From Stutzerimonas urumqiensis (lineage in GTDB: Bacteria; Pseudomonadota; Gammaproteobacteria; Pseudomonadales; Pseudomonadaceae): a DNA stretch of 64,000 nt. Position numbers and translations under genes: made by a program. The notes beneath the pieces are model-generated. The model did not search any database. It was not told the origin of the DNA and was given only the letters and a program-made list of their open reading frames with translations. The DNA lies in contig NZ_RBZQ01000002.1 of the NCBI RefSeq assembly GCF_003640395.1, forward strand, positions 310,001 to 374,000. The letters run 5' to 3'. Positions 16,799 through 25,743 of the stretch are shown in pieces. The number at the start of each line of letters is the position of its first letter. The first letter of the stretch is position 1.

Positions 16799-17860
16799 AT
16801 GCTCACGCTCTCCAAACGGCTTCTTACCCTGTTCGCCGCCGGCTCGCTGGCGATCCACGGCCTTGCGCATGCCGATGAACCGGTCGTCACCCTGAAGGTC
16901 GCGCACTTCCTGCCGGCGCATTCGGTGACCCAGGCCGACTTCCTCAAGCCCTGGGCCGACCGCATCACCGAGCAATCGGACGGTCGCATCCAGTTCCAGT
17001 TCTACCCCTCCATGCAACTGGGCGGCACGCCGCCGCAACTGGTCGACCAGGTGCGCGACGGCGTCGCCGACATCGTCTGGACGCTGCCCGGCTACACCAG
17101 CGGCCGCTTCCCGCTGATCGCCGCGTTCGAGCTGCCCTACATGAGCCGCTCGTCCGAGGCCAGCAGCCAGGCGATGTGGGACTTCGTCGCCAAGCACGGG
17201 CAGGAGGAGTTCAAGAACATGCACCTGCTGGCCACGCACCTCACCGACGGCGCGCTGGTGCACACCACCGACAAGCCGATCCACGAGATGAGCGACTTCC
17301 GCGGCCTCAAGCTGCGCGCCGCCAACCGCACCGCCACCCGCACCATCGCCCTGCTCGGCGCCACGCCGGTGGCGATGCCGGTTCCGCAGGTGCCCGAGGC
17401 CCTGTCCAAGGGCGTGGTCGACGGCGCCGTGCTGCCCTGGGACGTGGTCCCCGCGCTCAAGCTGCACGAGCTGGTCAAGTACCACACCGAGTCGGCCCCC
17501 GGCATGCCGGCGCTGATGCACACCGCGCTGATACTGGCGATGAACCCGGCCACCTACGAGGCACTGCCCGCCGACCTGAAGAACGTCATCGACGACAACA
17601 GCGGCCGCGCCCTGTCCCGCGAAGCAGGCCGGATCTGGGACAACAAGGTGATCGAGATGGGCCACACGCTGGCCAACGAGCGCGGCAATGAAATCCATGT
17701 CCTCAGCCCCGAGGAACAGCAGAAGTGGATGCAGGCCACCCGCCCCGTCCATGAAGACTGGATCGAGGAGGTCGAGGACAAGGGCTACGAAAACGGCGAG
17801 GCGCTGCTCGAAGAGGCCAAGCAGCTGATCGAGACCTACAACGCCGCGCTACCCCGCTGA
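16799..17860 (+). CDS. TRAP transporter periplasmic binding protein DctP (copy 2)
   Basis: The 353-residue binding protein aligns by eye with copy 1 almost end to end without gaps. Shared blocks include PSMQLGGTPPQLVDQVRDGV, NMHLLATH, GALVHTT, LRAANRT and EDWIEEVEDKGYENG. The signal peptide is about residues 1-25 (AHADEP). Differences concentrate in the signal peptide, around 90-105 and at the C-terminus, suggesting related but not identical ligands. It has its own promoter region with paired PcaR-like sites and an A-rich leader, and is followed by DctQ and DctM 45 bp later. It is probably the main binding protein of this system. Confidence 0.93.
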   Translation: MLTLSKRLLTLFAAGSLAIHGLAHADEPVVTLKVAHFLPAHSVTQADFLKPWADRITEQSDGRIQFQFYPSMQLGGTPPQLVDQVRDGVADIVWTLPGYTSGRFPLIAAFELPYMSRSSEASSQAMWDFVAKHGQEEFKNMHLLATHLTDGALVHTTDKPIHEMSDFRGLKLRAANRTATRTIALLGATPVAMPVPQVPEALSKGVVDGAVLPWDVVPALKLHELVKYHTESAPGMPALMHTALILAMNPATYEALPADLKNVIDDNSGRALSREAGRIWDNKVIEMGHTLANERGNEIHVLSPEEQQKWMQATRPVHEDWIEEVEDKGYENGEALLEEAKQLIETYNAALPR

Positions 17861-17905
17861 CCTGAACGAGGCGCCGCCCTTTCGTGGCGGCGCCGGAGAC
17901 CTACC

Positions 17906-18433
17906 ATGAGCGAACCCCTAGCGCAGGCCGCCCCGGCGCCTGCGGATGCCCTCGGCCGCCTGCTCGACCGCCTGTCCCGCCTGCTGGCGCTGATCGGTGG
18001 CGTGCTGCTGGTGGCGATGACCCTGATGGCGACCTACAGCATCGTCATGCGCACCCTGTTCAACGAGCCGCTGCTCGGCGACGTCGAGCTGGTGCAGATG
18101 GGCTGCGGCATCGCCATCGTCTTCTTCCTGCCGCTGTGCCAACTGCGTCGCGGCAACGTGATCGTCGACGTGTTCACCCTGCATGCGCCCGAGCGGGTCC
18201 GGCGCTCGCTCGACGTCTTCGGCAACCTGCTGATGGCGCTGGCCGCCGGCCTGCTGGCCTGGCGCTCGGTGATCGGCACGCTGGACACCTACGGCAATGG
18301 GGAGGAGTCGATCATCATGGGGCTGCCGATGTGGTGGTCCATGAGCGCCTTCCCGCCCGGTTTCGCGGTACTTGCGCTGGTCGCGCTGTACACCGCCTGG
18401 CAAGACTTCAGTGGTAAGGACAAGCGCCCATGA
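17906..18433 (+). CDS. TRAP transporter small membrane subunit DctQ
   Basis: The 175-residue DctQ-type subunit has four predicted membrane segments (about 25-50, 62-80, 100-120, 148-168). Family hallmarks are TYSIVMRTLFNEPLLGDVEL and the following VQMGCGIAIVFFLPLCQLRRGNV. It overlaps dctM by four bases (ATGA). Together with DctM and DctP it forms a sodium-driven tripartite importer in the inner membrane. Confidence 0.93.
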   Translation: MSEPLAQAAPAPADALGRLLDRLSRLLALIGGVLLVAMTLMATYSIVMRTLFNEPLLGDVELVQMGCGIAIVFFLPLCQLRRGNVIVDVFTLHAPERVRRSLDVFGNLLMALAAGLLAWRSVIGTLDTYGNGEESIIMGLPMWWSMSAFPPGFAVLALVALYTAWQDFSGKDKRP

Positions 18434-19752
18434 GCAGTGTTGAAATCGGCGGGCTGTTCCTCGCCATCCTTCTGGTGTTGCTGGTGGTGCGCATCCCGAT
18501 CGCCATCGCCATGTTGCTCACCGGCGTTGGCGGCTACGTGGCCATCAGCGGCTGGGACCCCTTGCTGAGCTACCTGAAGACCGTCGCCTACGCGCGCTTC
18601 ACCGTGTACGACCTGTCGGTGATTCCGCTCTTCCTGCTGATGGGCCAGTTCGCCTCGCGCGGCGGCCTGGCGAGCGGCCTGTTCCGTGCCTCGGCGGCCA
18701 TGATCGGCCACTGGCGCGGCGGGCTGGCGATGTCGGCGATCGGCTCGTGCGCGGCCTTCGGCGCCGTGTGCGGCTCCTCCATCGCCACCGCCGCGACGAT
18801 GGGCCAGGTCGCCCTGCCGGAACTCAAGCGCTACAACTACTCCGGCTCGCTATCGGTCGGCTGCCTCGCCGCGGGCGGCACGCTCGGCATTCTCATCCCG
18901 CCGTCGGTGGTGCTGGTGATCTACGCCATCCTGGCGCAGCAGAACATCTCGGCGCTGTTCATGGCCGCGTTCATCCCAGGCATCCTCGCGGCGATCGGCT
19001 ACATGATCGCCATCTCCATCTACGTCCGCCTGAACCCCGACGCCGGCCCCGCCCAGCCGCGCCTGTCCTGGCGCCAGCGACTGGCCGCGCAGAAAGGCGT
19101 GTGGCCGGTGCTGCTGATCTTCATCCTGGTCCTCGGCGGCATCTACAGCGGCTGGTTCACCCCGACCGAAGCGGCGGCGATCGGCACCGTCGGCACGGCG
19201 ATCTTCGCCGTCGTGCTCGGCAAGATGCGCTTTGCCGAATTCAAGGAAGTGCTCTACAGCACTGCGGTGACCACCGGCATGATCTTCATGATCCTGCTGG
19301 GCGCCGACATCATGAATGCCTTCCTGGCCATCTCGCAGTTGCCTGTCGCACTGGCCGACGCCATCGGCGAAAGCGGCTTCGGCCCCTTCGTGGTACTGGC
19401 CGGCATCCTGGTGCTGTACCTGTTCCTCGGCTGCGTCATGGACACCATGTCGATGATCCTGCTGACCATCCCGATCTTCTTCCCGATGATCATGGGGCTG
19501 GACTTCTATGGCCTCGACCAGACCGAGAAAGCCATCTGGTTCGGCATCCTCGCGCTGATGACGGTCGAGATCGGCATGATCACCCCGCCCGTGGGCATGA
19601 ACGTCTACGTCATCAGCAGCATGGCGCCGGAAGTCGGCCTGCGCGAAGCCTTCAAGGGGGTCGTGCCCTTCCTGATTTCCGACGTGCTGCGCGTGGTGGT
19701 GCTGGTGCTCTTCCCGTCGATCACGCTGTGCCTGGTGCGCTGGCTGACCTGA
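18430..19752 (+). CDS. TRAP transporter large membrane subunit DctM
   Basis: The 440-residue DctM/SiaM-type subunit is the transporting membrane protein, with about 12 helices and two helical hairpins. Recognisable parts are GSSIATAATMGQVALPELKR, LGILIPPSVVLVIYAILA and the C-terminal EIGMITPPVGMNVYVISSM. Start and upstream dctQ overlap by ATGA, so the two are translationally coupled. An OprD-type porin follows after 105 bp, presumably giving passage of the same solute across the outer membrane. Confidence 0.95.
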   Translation: MSSVEIGGLFLAILLVLLVVRIPIAIAMLLTGVGGYVAISGWDPLLSYLKTVAYARFTVYDLSVIPLFLLMGQFASRGGLASGLFRASAAMIGHWRGGLAMSAIGSCAAFGAVCGSSIATAATMGQVALPELKRYNYSGSLSVGCLAAGGTLGILIPPSVVLVIYAILAQQNISALFMAAFIPGILAAIGYMIAISIYVRLNPDAGPAQPRLSWRQRLAAQKGVWPVLLIFILVLGGIYSGWFTPTEAAAIGTVGTAIFAVVLGKMRFAEFKEVLYSTAVTTGMIFMILLGADIMNAFLAISQLPVALADAIGESGFGPFVVLAGILVLYLFLGCVMDTMSMILLTIPIFFPMIMGLDFYGLDQTEKAIWFGILALMTVEIGMITPPVGMNVYVISSMAPEVGLREAFKGVVPFLISDVLRVVVLVLFPSITLCLVRWLT

Positions 19753-19857
19753 GCCGCACCAAGCGACCGGATTGCCGCCCGAGCGGCATCGTCAACCCCT
19801 TCGCCGCCAGCGCTGGCGGCGGAGGGACCTACAACCGTAAAAAGGAAAACAACAACA

Positions 19858-21123
19858 ATGAAGCGCCACATCAAGAACGAGCTCGTACGCCAACCGACCG
19901 CCCTCAGCCTGCTCGCCCTGGCCGTCGCCACGCTGGCGCCGCTGACCGCCAGCGCCGAAGGCTTCGTCGACGACGCCAAGGTCGGCCTCAACCTGCGCAA
20001 CTTCTACATCAACCGCGAATTCCGTGACGACAGCATCCAGCGGACCAAAGCCGAGGAATGGACCCAGAGCTTCATCCTCAACGTCCAGTCCGGCTACACG
20101 CCCGGCCCGGTCGGCTTCGGCGTCGATGCCATCGGCATGCTGGCAGTCAAGCTCGACGGCGGGCGCGAAACCTACGGCACGGGCTTGTTGCCAGTCGATG
20201 GCGACAACCGCCCACGCGACGACTACGGCCGCCTGGCCCTGGCCGCCAAGGCCAAGTTCTCCGAGACCGAGGTGAAGGTCGGCGAGATGATGCCCGTCCT
20301 GCCGATCCTGCGCGCCGACGACGGCCGCTCGCTGCCGCAGACCTTCCAGGGCGGCATGGTCACCTCGCGCGAAATCAGCGGCCTGACCCTGTACGGCGGC
20401 CAGTTCCGCCAGAACAGCCCGCGTGACAGCGCCAGCATGGATGACATGAGCTACTCCAGCGGCGAGTCCGATCGCTTCAACTTCCTCGGCGGCGAGTACG
20501 CCTTCAACGACAAGCAGACCACCGTTGGCCTGTGGACCGCCGAACTGAAGGACGTCTACGAGCAGCAATACGCCCAGTTCCTGCACGTCCAGCCGCTCGG
20601 CGAAGACCTGGCCTTGACCGCCAACCTCGGCTACTTCCAGGGCGAAGACGACGGCAGCGCGCTGGCCGGCGAGCTGGACAACAAGACCTACTCCGGTCTG
20701 TTCGGCCTCAAGTTCGGCGGCAACACCCTCTACGTCGGCCTCCAGAAAGTCAGCGGCGACACCGGCTGGATGCGCGTCAACGGCACCAGCGGCGGCTCGC
20801 TGGCCAACGACAGCTTCAACAACAGCTACGACAACCCCGGCGAGCGGTCCTGGCAGCTGCGCCATGACTACAACTTCGCCGCGATGGGCGTACCGGGCCT
20901 GACGCTGATGAACCGCTACATCAGCGGTGACAACATCGAAGTGGGTGCAATCGACGATGGCGAAGAGTGGGGCCGCGAAACCGAGCTGGCCTACACCGTC
21001 CAGAGCGGACCGGCGAAGAACCTCAACGTGAAGTGGCGCAATTCCAGCTTCCGCTCCGAGGTCAACAGCCGCGACCTGGACGAGAACCGCATCATCATCA
21101 ACTACCCGATCTCGATTCTGTAA
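19858..21123 (+). CDS. OprD-family outer-membrane porin
   Basis: The 421-residue protein has a signal peptide (about 1-33, ending LTASAEGF) and an OprD-type 18-stranded barrel. Signatures are GFVDDAKVGLNLRNFYINR at the mature start, EVKVGEMMPVLPILRADDGRSLPQTF in the middle, SRDLDENRIIINYPISIL at the end. Members of this family (for example the OpdK/BenF-like group) admit small carboxylates and aromatic acids. Position right after a PcaR-linked TRAP operon suggests aromatic or alicyclic acid uptake. The leader places AAAAAGG and an AACAACAA run directly before the ATG. A strong terminator closes the unit. Confidence 0.93.
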   Translation: MKRHIKNELVRQPTALSLLALAVATLAPLTASAEGFVDDAKVGLNLRNFYINREFRDDSIQRTKAEEWTQSFILNVQSGYTPGPVGFGVDAIGMLAVKLDGGRETYGTGLLPVDGDNRPRDDYGRLALAAKAKFSETEVKVGEMMPVLPILRADDGRSLPQTFQGGMVTSREISGLTLYGGQFRQNSPRDSASMDDMSYSSGESDRFNFLGGEYAFNDKQTTVGLWTAELKDVYEQQYAQFLHVQPLGEDLALTANLGYFQGEDDGSALAGELDNKTYSGLFGLKFGGNTLYVGLQKVSGDTGWMRVNGTSGGSLANDSFNNSYDNPGERSWQLRHDYNFAAMGVPGLTLMNRYISGDNIEVGAIDDGEEWGRETELAYTVQSGPAKNLNVKWRNSSFRSEVNSRDLDENRIIINYPISIL

Positions 21124-21171
21124 CGCTCGACGTCGCTCCCGTCGGACGCGCCTCCTGCGCGTGATCGCTTC

Positions 21172-21197
21172 GGCCCGCCTTGCGCGGGCCTTTTTTT
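21172..21197 (+). terminator. Terminator after the porin gene
   Basis: GGCCCGC (21172-21178) pairs with GCGGGCC (21184-21190) around a 5-base loop, followed by seven T (21191-21197). Confidence 0.93.
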
Positions 21198-21285
21198 CAT
21201 CCCCAGCACAGCGCTGGCTGCGCCGTCAGAGACGGTCTGGGCCGCCCGGAACTGGCTCGCTGCGCCGGCGATTGCGGGCCACGCC

Positions 21286-21300
21286 AGTCGATAATCGAAC
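21286..21300 (+). promoter_or_regulatory. PcaR-like operator before aroQ
   Basis: AGTCGATAATCGAAC keeps the CGATAATCG core and right arm of the P. putida PcaR site. It lies 97 bases upstream of the aroQ ATG. Unlike the other three loci, no clear second copy is seen 19 bp away. Confidence 0.6.
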
Positions 21301-21396
21301 AGTGTTTCCCGCCGAAGCGGCAATAAGCCATAGCTGCCCGTGGACGATCGCGCTTTCAATGTATTAACTAGATCGTACATTTCGAGGGTGACACCA

Positions 21397-21843
21397 ATGA
21401 CAACAATCATCCTGGTCCTCAACGGACCCAACCTGAACCTGCTCGGTACCCGCGAGCCCGCGACCTACGGCCATGAAACGCTCGCCGACATCGCCCGGCT
21501 CTGCCATGACACCGCCGCGGCCCGCGGGATGGAGGTCGACTTCTTCCAGACCAACCATGAAGGCGAACTGATCGAGCGCATCCACCAGGCGCGCGGCCGC
21601 TGTGCCGGCATCCTGATCAATCCGGCCGCCTGGACCCACACCTCGGTGGCGATCCGCGATGCGCTGGCCGCCGTCGAGTTGCCGGTCATCGAGGTGCACC
21701 TGTCCAACGTCCACGCGCGCGAAGCCTTCCGCCACCATTCCTACGTCTCGCCGGTCGCGGTCGGCGTCATCTGCGGGCTGGGCAGCAACGGCTACCGCCT
21801 CGGCCTTGAGCATTTCGCCCAGCTGCTGGGTGGCGCGTCGTGA
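21397..21843 (+). CDS. aroQ: Type II 3-dehydroquinate dehydratase
   Basis: AroQ interconverts 3-dehydroquinate and 3-dehydroshikimate. The 148-residue length and motifs are standard: [20 protein letters not shown] with the catalytic Tyr, [34 protein letters not shown] and [19 protein letters not shown]. The start is the ATG at 21397 behind a GAGGG site; an earlier in-frame ATG adds a non-conserved tail. The position in an operon with an AroE-like dehydrogenase and a TRAP transporter, under a PcaR-like site, points to quinate catabolism and not to chorismate biosynthesis. Its stop shares a base with the next start. Confidence 0.96.
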   Translation: MTTIILVLNGPNLNLLGTREPATYGHETLADIARLCHDTAAARGMEVDFFQTNHEGELIERIHQARGRCAGILINPAAWTHTSVAIRDALAAVELPVIEVHLSNVHAREAFRHHSYVSPVAVGVICGLGSNGYRLGLEHFAQLLGGAS

Positions 21844-22697
21844 TGCCAACTCCTCCGAACGCCGTGCTCGCCGGGCTGATCGGGGCCGGCATCCAGGCCT
21901 CCCGCACGCCCGCGCTGCACGAGCGCGAAGGCGATGCGCAGGGCCTGCGCTATCTCTATCGCCTGATCGACCTCGATGCCCTCGGACTGAGTGTCGCCGC
22001 CCTGCCCGAGCTGCTCACCGCCGCGCAGCGCATGGGCTTCACCGGCTTGAACGTCACCTACCCGTGCAAGCAGGCGATCATTCCGCTGCTCGATGGACTC
22101 TCCGAAGAAGCCGCCGGCATCGGGGCGGTCAACACCGTGGTGCTGCATGACGGCAAGCGCATCGGCCACAATACCGATGCGCTCGGCTTTGGCGAAGGCT
22201 TTCGCCGCGGCCTGCCGGATGCCGCACGCCACCGCGTGGTGCAGATGGGCGCGGGCGGCGCCGGTGCCGCCGTGGCCCACGCACTGCTGAGCCAGGGTGT
22301 CGAGGAGCTGACCCTGTTCGAGGTCGATCCGGCACGCGCCCAGGGCCTGGTCGACAACCTCGCGCAACGCTTCGGTCCGGGCCGCGCGCGCGTCGGCACG
22401 GACCTGCCGGCGGCGATGGCCGCGGCCGACGGGCTGGTCAACACGACCCCGATGGGGATGGCCAAGCTGCCCGGCACGCCCGTCCCGGCCGAGCTGTTGC
22501 GGCCGGCCCTGTGGGTCGCCGAGATCGTCTACTTCCCGCTGGAAACCCAATTGCTGCGCGACGCCCGCGCCCTGGGTTGCCGCACGCTCGACGGCAGCGT
22601 CATGGCGGTGTTCCAGGCGGTCAATGCCTTCGAACTGTTCAGCGGACGGCAGGCGGACGCCGACCGCATGCTCAGGCACTTTGCCAACTTCGGCTGA
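21843..22697 (+). CDS. Shikimate/quinate dehydrogenase, AroE/RifI-like
   Basis: The 284-residue protein is an AroE-superfamily dehydrogenase. The substrate side shows GIQASRTPALHEREG (SRTP in place of the biosynthetic SxSP), the catalytic Lys in NVTYPCKQ and the Asp in HNTDALGFG. The nucleotide side has MGAGGAGAAVAHAL and then LFEVDPAR, an acidic residue after the second strand, which favours NAD over NADP. These features match the catabolic RifI/quinate-shikimate group. It probably oxidises shikimate and/or quinate to feed AroQ and QuiC. Start ATG overlaps the aroQ TGA; a GTG three bases earlier is an alternative. Confidence 0.9.
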   Translation: MPTPPNAVLAGLIGAGIQASRTPALHEREGDAQGLRYLYRLIDLDALGLSVAALPELLTAAQRMGFTGLNVTYPCKQAIIPLLDGLSEEAAGIGAVNTVVLHDGKRIGHNTDALGFGEGFRRGLPDAARHRVVQMGAGGAGAAVAHALLSQGVEELTLFEVDPARAQGLVDNLAQRFGPGRARVGTDLPAAMAAADGLVNTTPMGMAKLPGTPVPAELLRPALWVAEIVYFPLETQLLRDARALGCRTLDGSVMAVFQAVNAFELFSGRQADADRMLRHFANFG

Positions 22698-22769
22698 AGC
22701 AGACCCGCACGGGCTGCGGCCCTGCGGTCCCGCCTCGGTCGATCTACAAAAACAAGAGGTGCGTGCAAG

Positions 22770-23312
22770 ATGAAAACGCTCGTCGAAGGGTACTTCCGGC
22801 TCCTCAAGCTGCTGGTCGTTGCCTGCATGGCAGTGATGGTGGCGATGGTGTTCGGCAACGTGGTGCTGCGCTATGCGTTCAACTCGGGCATCAGCGTCAG
22901 CGAGGAGCTGTCGCGCTGGTGCTTCGTGTGGATGGTCTTCCTCGGCGCCCTGATCGCCCTGCGTGAACACGCTCACCTGGGCCTGGACACCCTGGTCCGG
23001 CGCCTGCCGCCGAGCGGCCGGCGGCTGTGCCTGGTGATCGGCCACCTGCTGATGCTGTTCGTCTGCTGGCTGATCACCAAGGGCAGCTGGGCGCAGGCGG
23101 TGATCAACCTGAACGTGACGGCGCCGGCTTCCGGCCTGTCGATGGCCTGGTTCTATGCCGCCGGCGTGGTGTTCGGTGTCAGCGCCGGCGCGATCCTGCT
23201 GGTCGAGCTGGTCCAGGCCTTGCGCGGCCGCTATGACGGCGCCGGGCATGACGTTGCCCGTGCAACCGAATCCCCGCTGACCCCGGCCACCGAGGGGAGG
23301 GCCCGCCCATGA
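22770..23312 (+). CDS. TRAP transporter DctQ subunit, second system
   Basis: The 180-residue subunit has four membrane segments. The family hallmark NVVLRYAFNSGISVSEELSR appears at about 30-50, followed by WCFVWMVFLGALIALREHAHLG. A charged C-terminal tail overlaps dctM by four bases (ATGA). The order here is Q-M-P, whereas the first TRAP system is P-P-Q-M, so the two are not simple duplicates. It belongs to the aroQ-aroE operon. Confidence 0.92.
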   Translation: MKTLVEGYFRLLKLLVVACMAVMVAMVFGNVVLRYAFNSGISVSEELSRWCFVWMVFLGALIALREHAHLGLDTLVRRLPPSGRRLCLVIGHLLMLFVCWLITKGSWAQAVINLNVTAPASGLSMAWFYAAGVVFGVSAGAILLVELVQALRGRYDGAGHDVARATESPLTPATEGRARP

Positions 23313-24589
23313 CCCTGTTCATCTTCCTCGGCTCGCTGATCGGCAGCATGGCGATCGGCATCCCGATCGCCTTCGCGCTGCTGCTGGTGGGCGTGGCGCT
23401 GATGCTCTACCTCGGCCTCTTCGACGCCCAGATCATCGCCCAGAACCTGCTCAACGGTGCCGACAGCTTCCCGCTGATGGCCGTGCCCTTCTTCATGCTC
23501 GCCGGCGAGATCATGAATGCCGGCGGCCTGTCGCGGCGCATCGTCAACATCGCGCTGGCGCTGGTCGGCCACAAGCGCGGCGGCCTGGGCTACGTGGCGA
23601 TCATCGCCTCCTGCCTGCTGGCCTCGCTGTCCGGCTCGGCGGTGGCCGACGCCGCCGCGCTCGCCGCGTTGCTGGTGCCGATGATGGTTCAGGCCGGCCA
23701 TAGCCGCGAACGCTCGGCCGGCCTGATCGCGGCGGGCGGCATCATCGCGCCGATCATCCCGCCGAGCATCGGCTTCATCGTTTTCGGCGTCGCCTCCGGC
23801 GTATCGATCTCCAAGCTGTTCCTCGCCGGCATCGTGCCGGGGCTGCTGCTGGGCTGCGCGCTGGCGATCGCCTGGTGGTTCGTCTCGCGTGGCGAAACGG
23901 TCGAAATGCCACCCAAGCGCAGCCGCCGGGAAGTGCTCAAGGCGCTGCTGGACGGCAGCTGGGCGCTGGGACTGCCACTGATCATCGTCGTCGGCCTGAA
24001 GTTCGGCATCTTCACCCCGACCGAAGCGGCGGTGGTGGCGGCGGTCTATGCGCTGTTCGTCGCGGTGGTGATCTACCGCGAACTCAAGCTGACCGACCTG
24101 TTCGAGGTGACCCTGTCGGCCGCCAAGACCACCTCGGTGGTGATGTTGCTAGTTGCCGCGGCGATGGTGTCGTCCTGGCTGGTGACCATCGCCAACCTGC
24201 CCGGCCAGCTCAGCGCCCTGCTCGCCCCGCTGATGGACAACCCCACCCTGCTGCTGGTCTGCGTGATGCTGGTGATCATCGCGATCGGCATGGTCATGGA
24301 CATGACGCCGACCATCCTGATCCTCACGCCCGTGCTGATGCCGGCGATGAAGCAGGCCGGCATCGACCCGGTGTATTTCGGCGTGCTGTTCCTGGTCAAC
24401 ACCTCCATCGGCCTGATCACGCCGCCGGTGGGCACGGTGCTCAACGTCGTCTGCGGCGTTTCGAAGCTGAAGATGGAAGAGATCGTCCGCGGCATCTGGT
24501 CCTTCCTGCTCGCTCAGCTGGTCGTCCTGCTCCTGCTCGTGCTGTTCCCGGTGCTGGTCACCGGCCCGATGAAGTTCCTCGCCGGCTAG
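23309..24589 (+). CDS. TRAP transporter DctM subunit, second system
   Basis: The 426-residue DctM/SiaM-type permease contains LSGSAVADAAALAALLVPMM, GIIAPIIPPSIGFIVFGVAS and NTSIGLITPPVGTVLNVVCGV, the three conserved cores of the family, with about 12 membrane helices. It should take up a solute used by the neighbouring aroQ, aroE-like and quiC genes, with quinate or shikimate the obvious candidates. Confidence 0.94.
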   Translation: MTLFIFLGSLIGSMAIGIPIAFALLLVGVALMLYLGLFDAQIIAQNLLNGADSFPLMAVPFFMLAGEIMNAGGLSRRIVNIALALVGHKRGGLGYVAIIASCLLASLSGSAVADAAALAALLVPMMVQAGHSRERSAGLIAAGGIIAPIIPPSIGFIVFGVASGVSISKLFLAGIVPGLLLGCALAIAWWFVSRGETVEMPPKRSRREVLKALLDGSWALGLPLIIVVGLKFGIFTPTEAAVVAAVYALFVAVVIYRELKLTDLFEVTLSAAKTTSVVMLLVAAAMVSSWLVTIANLPGQLSALLAPLMDNPTLLLVCVMLVIIAIGMVMDMTPTILILTPVLMPAMKQAGIDPVYFGVLFLVNTSIGLITPPVGTVLNVVCGVSKLKMEEIVRGIWSFLLAQLVVLLLLVLFPVLVTGPMKFLAG

Positions 24590-24633
24590 CCGGCACCTCA
24601 CTGCTTCACCCAACAACAACAATGGAGAGTCAC

Positions 24634-25638
24634 ATGAACAACTGGTTGAAAACCCTCGTCGCCGCCGCCTGCGCCACCGGTCTGGCCATCGCCAGCCTGC
24701 AGGCCCAGGCCGCTGAATACCGCGACCAGACCCTGCGCTTCGCCTTCCAGAACGTAAAGGACCACCCCCAGGGCCTCGGCGCGCAGAAGTTCGCCGACCT
24801 GGTGAGCGAAAAATCCGGCGGCAAGATGAAGGTGCGCCTGTTCCCCGGCGGCATCCTCGGCGGCGACCTGCAGACCGTCTCGGCGCTGCAGGGCGGCATG
24901 CTCGACATCACCGTGCTCAACTCCGGCATCCTCGCCGCGCAGGTACCGGACTTCGCGCTGTTCGACTTTCCCTTCCTGTTCGAGAACAGCGAGCAGGCCT
25001 ACGAGGTCATGGACGGCCCGGTCGGCCAGGAACTGGCCAAGCGGCTGGAGAGCAAGGGCCTGATCGGTCTCGGCTACTGGGACCTGGGCTTCCGCCAGGT
25101 GACCAACAACAGCCGCCCGATCACCGGCCCGCAGGATCTCGACGGCCTGAAGATCCGGGTCATCCAGTCACCGATCTACCTGGAAACCTTCAAGGCGCTG
25201 GGCGCCAACCCGGTGCCGATGCCTTTCCCGGAGGTCTACACGGCGCTCGAACAGGGCACCGTGGACGGCCAGGAAAACCCCTTCACCGTCATCGAAGGCA
25301 ACAAGTTCAACGAGGTGCAGAAGTACCTCTCGGCGACCAATCACATCTACAACCCGCAGTCGCTGATCATCGGCCAGAAGACCTGGAACCGCCTGAACGC
25401 CGATGAACAGGCCCTGATCCGCGAAGCCGCCGCCGAGGCGACCCAGTACCAGCGCCAGGTCACGCAGGAACAACAGGGCAAGGCCCTGGAAACGCTCAAG
25501 CAAACCATGCAGTACAACGAAGTGGACAAGCAGGCCCTGGCCGCCTTCCGCGCGAAGGTCAAGCCGGTCATCGAACAGTTCTCCAAGGACATCGACCCGG
25601 CCCTGCTCAAGTCGCTGCACGAGGCGGTCGGCCAGTAA
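24634..25638 (+). CDS. TRAP transporter periplasmic binding protein, second system
   Basis: The 334-residue binding protein has a signal peptide (about 1-27, LQAQAAEYRD) and the DctP fold. Visible blocks are FPGGILGGDLQTVSALQGG, FDFPFLFENSEQAY, LDGLKIRVIQSPIYLETFKA with the carboxylate-binding Arg, and FPEVYTALEQGTVDGQENP. It is of the DctP/SiaP type and is clearly distinct from the tandem pair at 15-18 kb. The ATG at 24634 is preceded by GGAGAG; an ATG 12 bases upstream is less likely. It ends at a strong terminator. Confidence 0.94.
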   Translation: MNNWLKTLVAAACATGLAIASLQAQAAEYRDQTLRFAFQNVKDHPQGLGAQKFADLVSEKSGGKMKVRLFPGGILGGDLQTVSALQGGMLDITVLNSGILAAQVPDFALFDFPFLFENSEQAYEVMDGPVGQELAKRLESKGLIGLGYWDLGFRQVTNNSRPITGPQDLDGLKIRVIQSPIYLETFKALGANPVPMPFPEVYTALEQGTVDGQENPFTVIEGNKFNEVQKYLSATNHIYNPQSLIIGQKTWNRLNADEQALIREAAAEATQYQRQVTQEQQGKALETLKQTMQYNEVDKQALAAFRAKVKPVIEQFSKDIDPALLKSLHEAVGQ

Positions 25639-25654
25639 GGCGCTACCGTCGAAC

Positions 25655-25686
25655 GAAAAAGACGGGCCAGGAGCCCGTCTTTTTTT
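25655..25686 (+). terminator. Terminator of aroQ-aroE-TRAP operon
   Basis: GACGGGC (25661-25667) pairs with GCCCGTC (25673-25679) around a 5-base loop, followed by seven T; a run of five A precedes it, so it could act in both directions. Confidence 0.94.
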
Positions 25687-25743
25687 CACGGCGCGTCGCA
25701 GGATCGAGCCCGCCGGCACCATGGAGCATGGCTACATCGCTCC

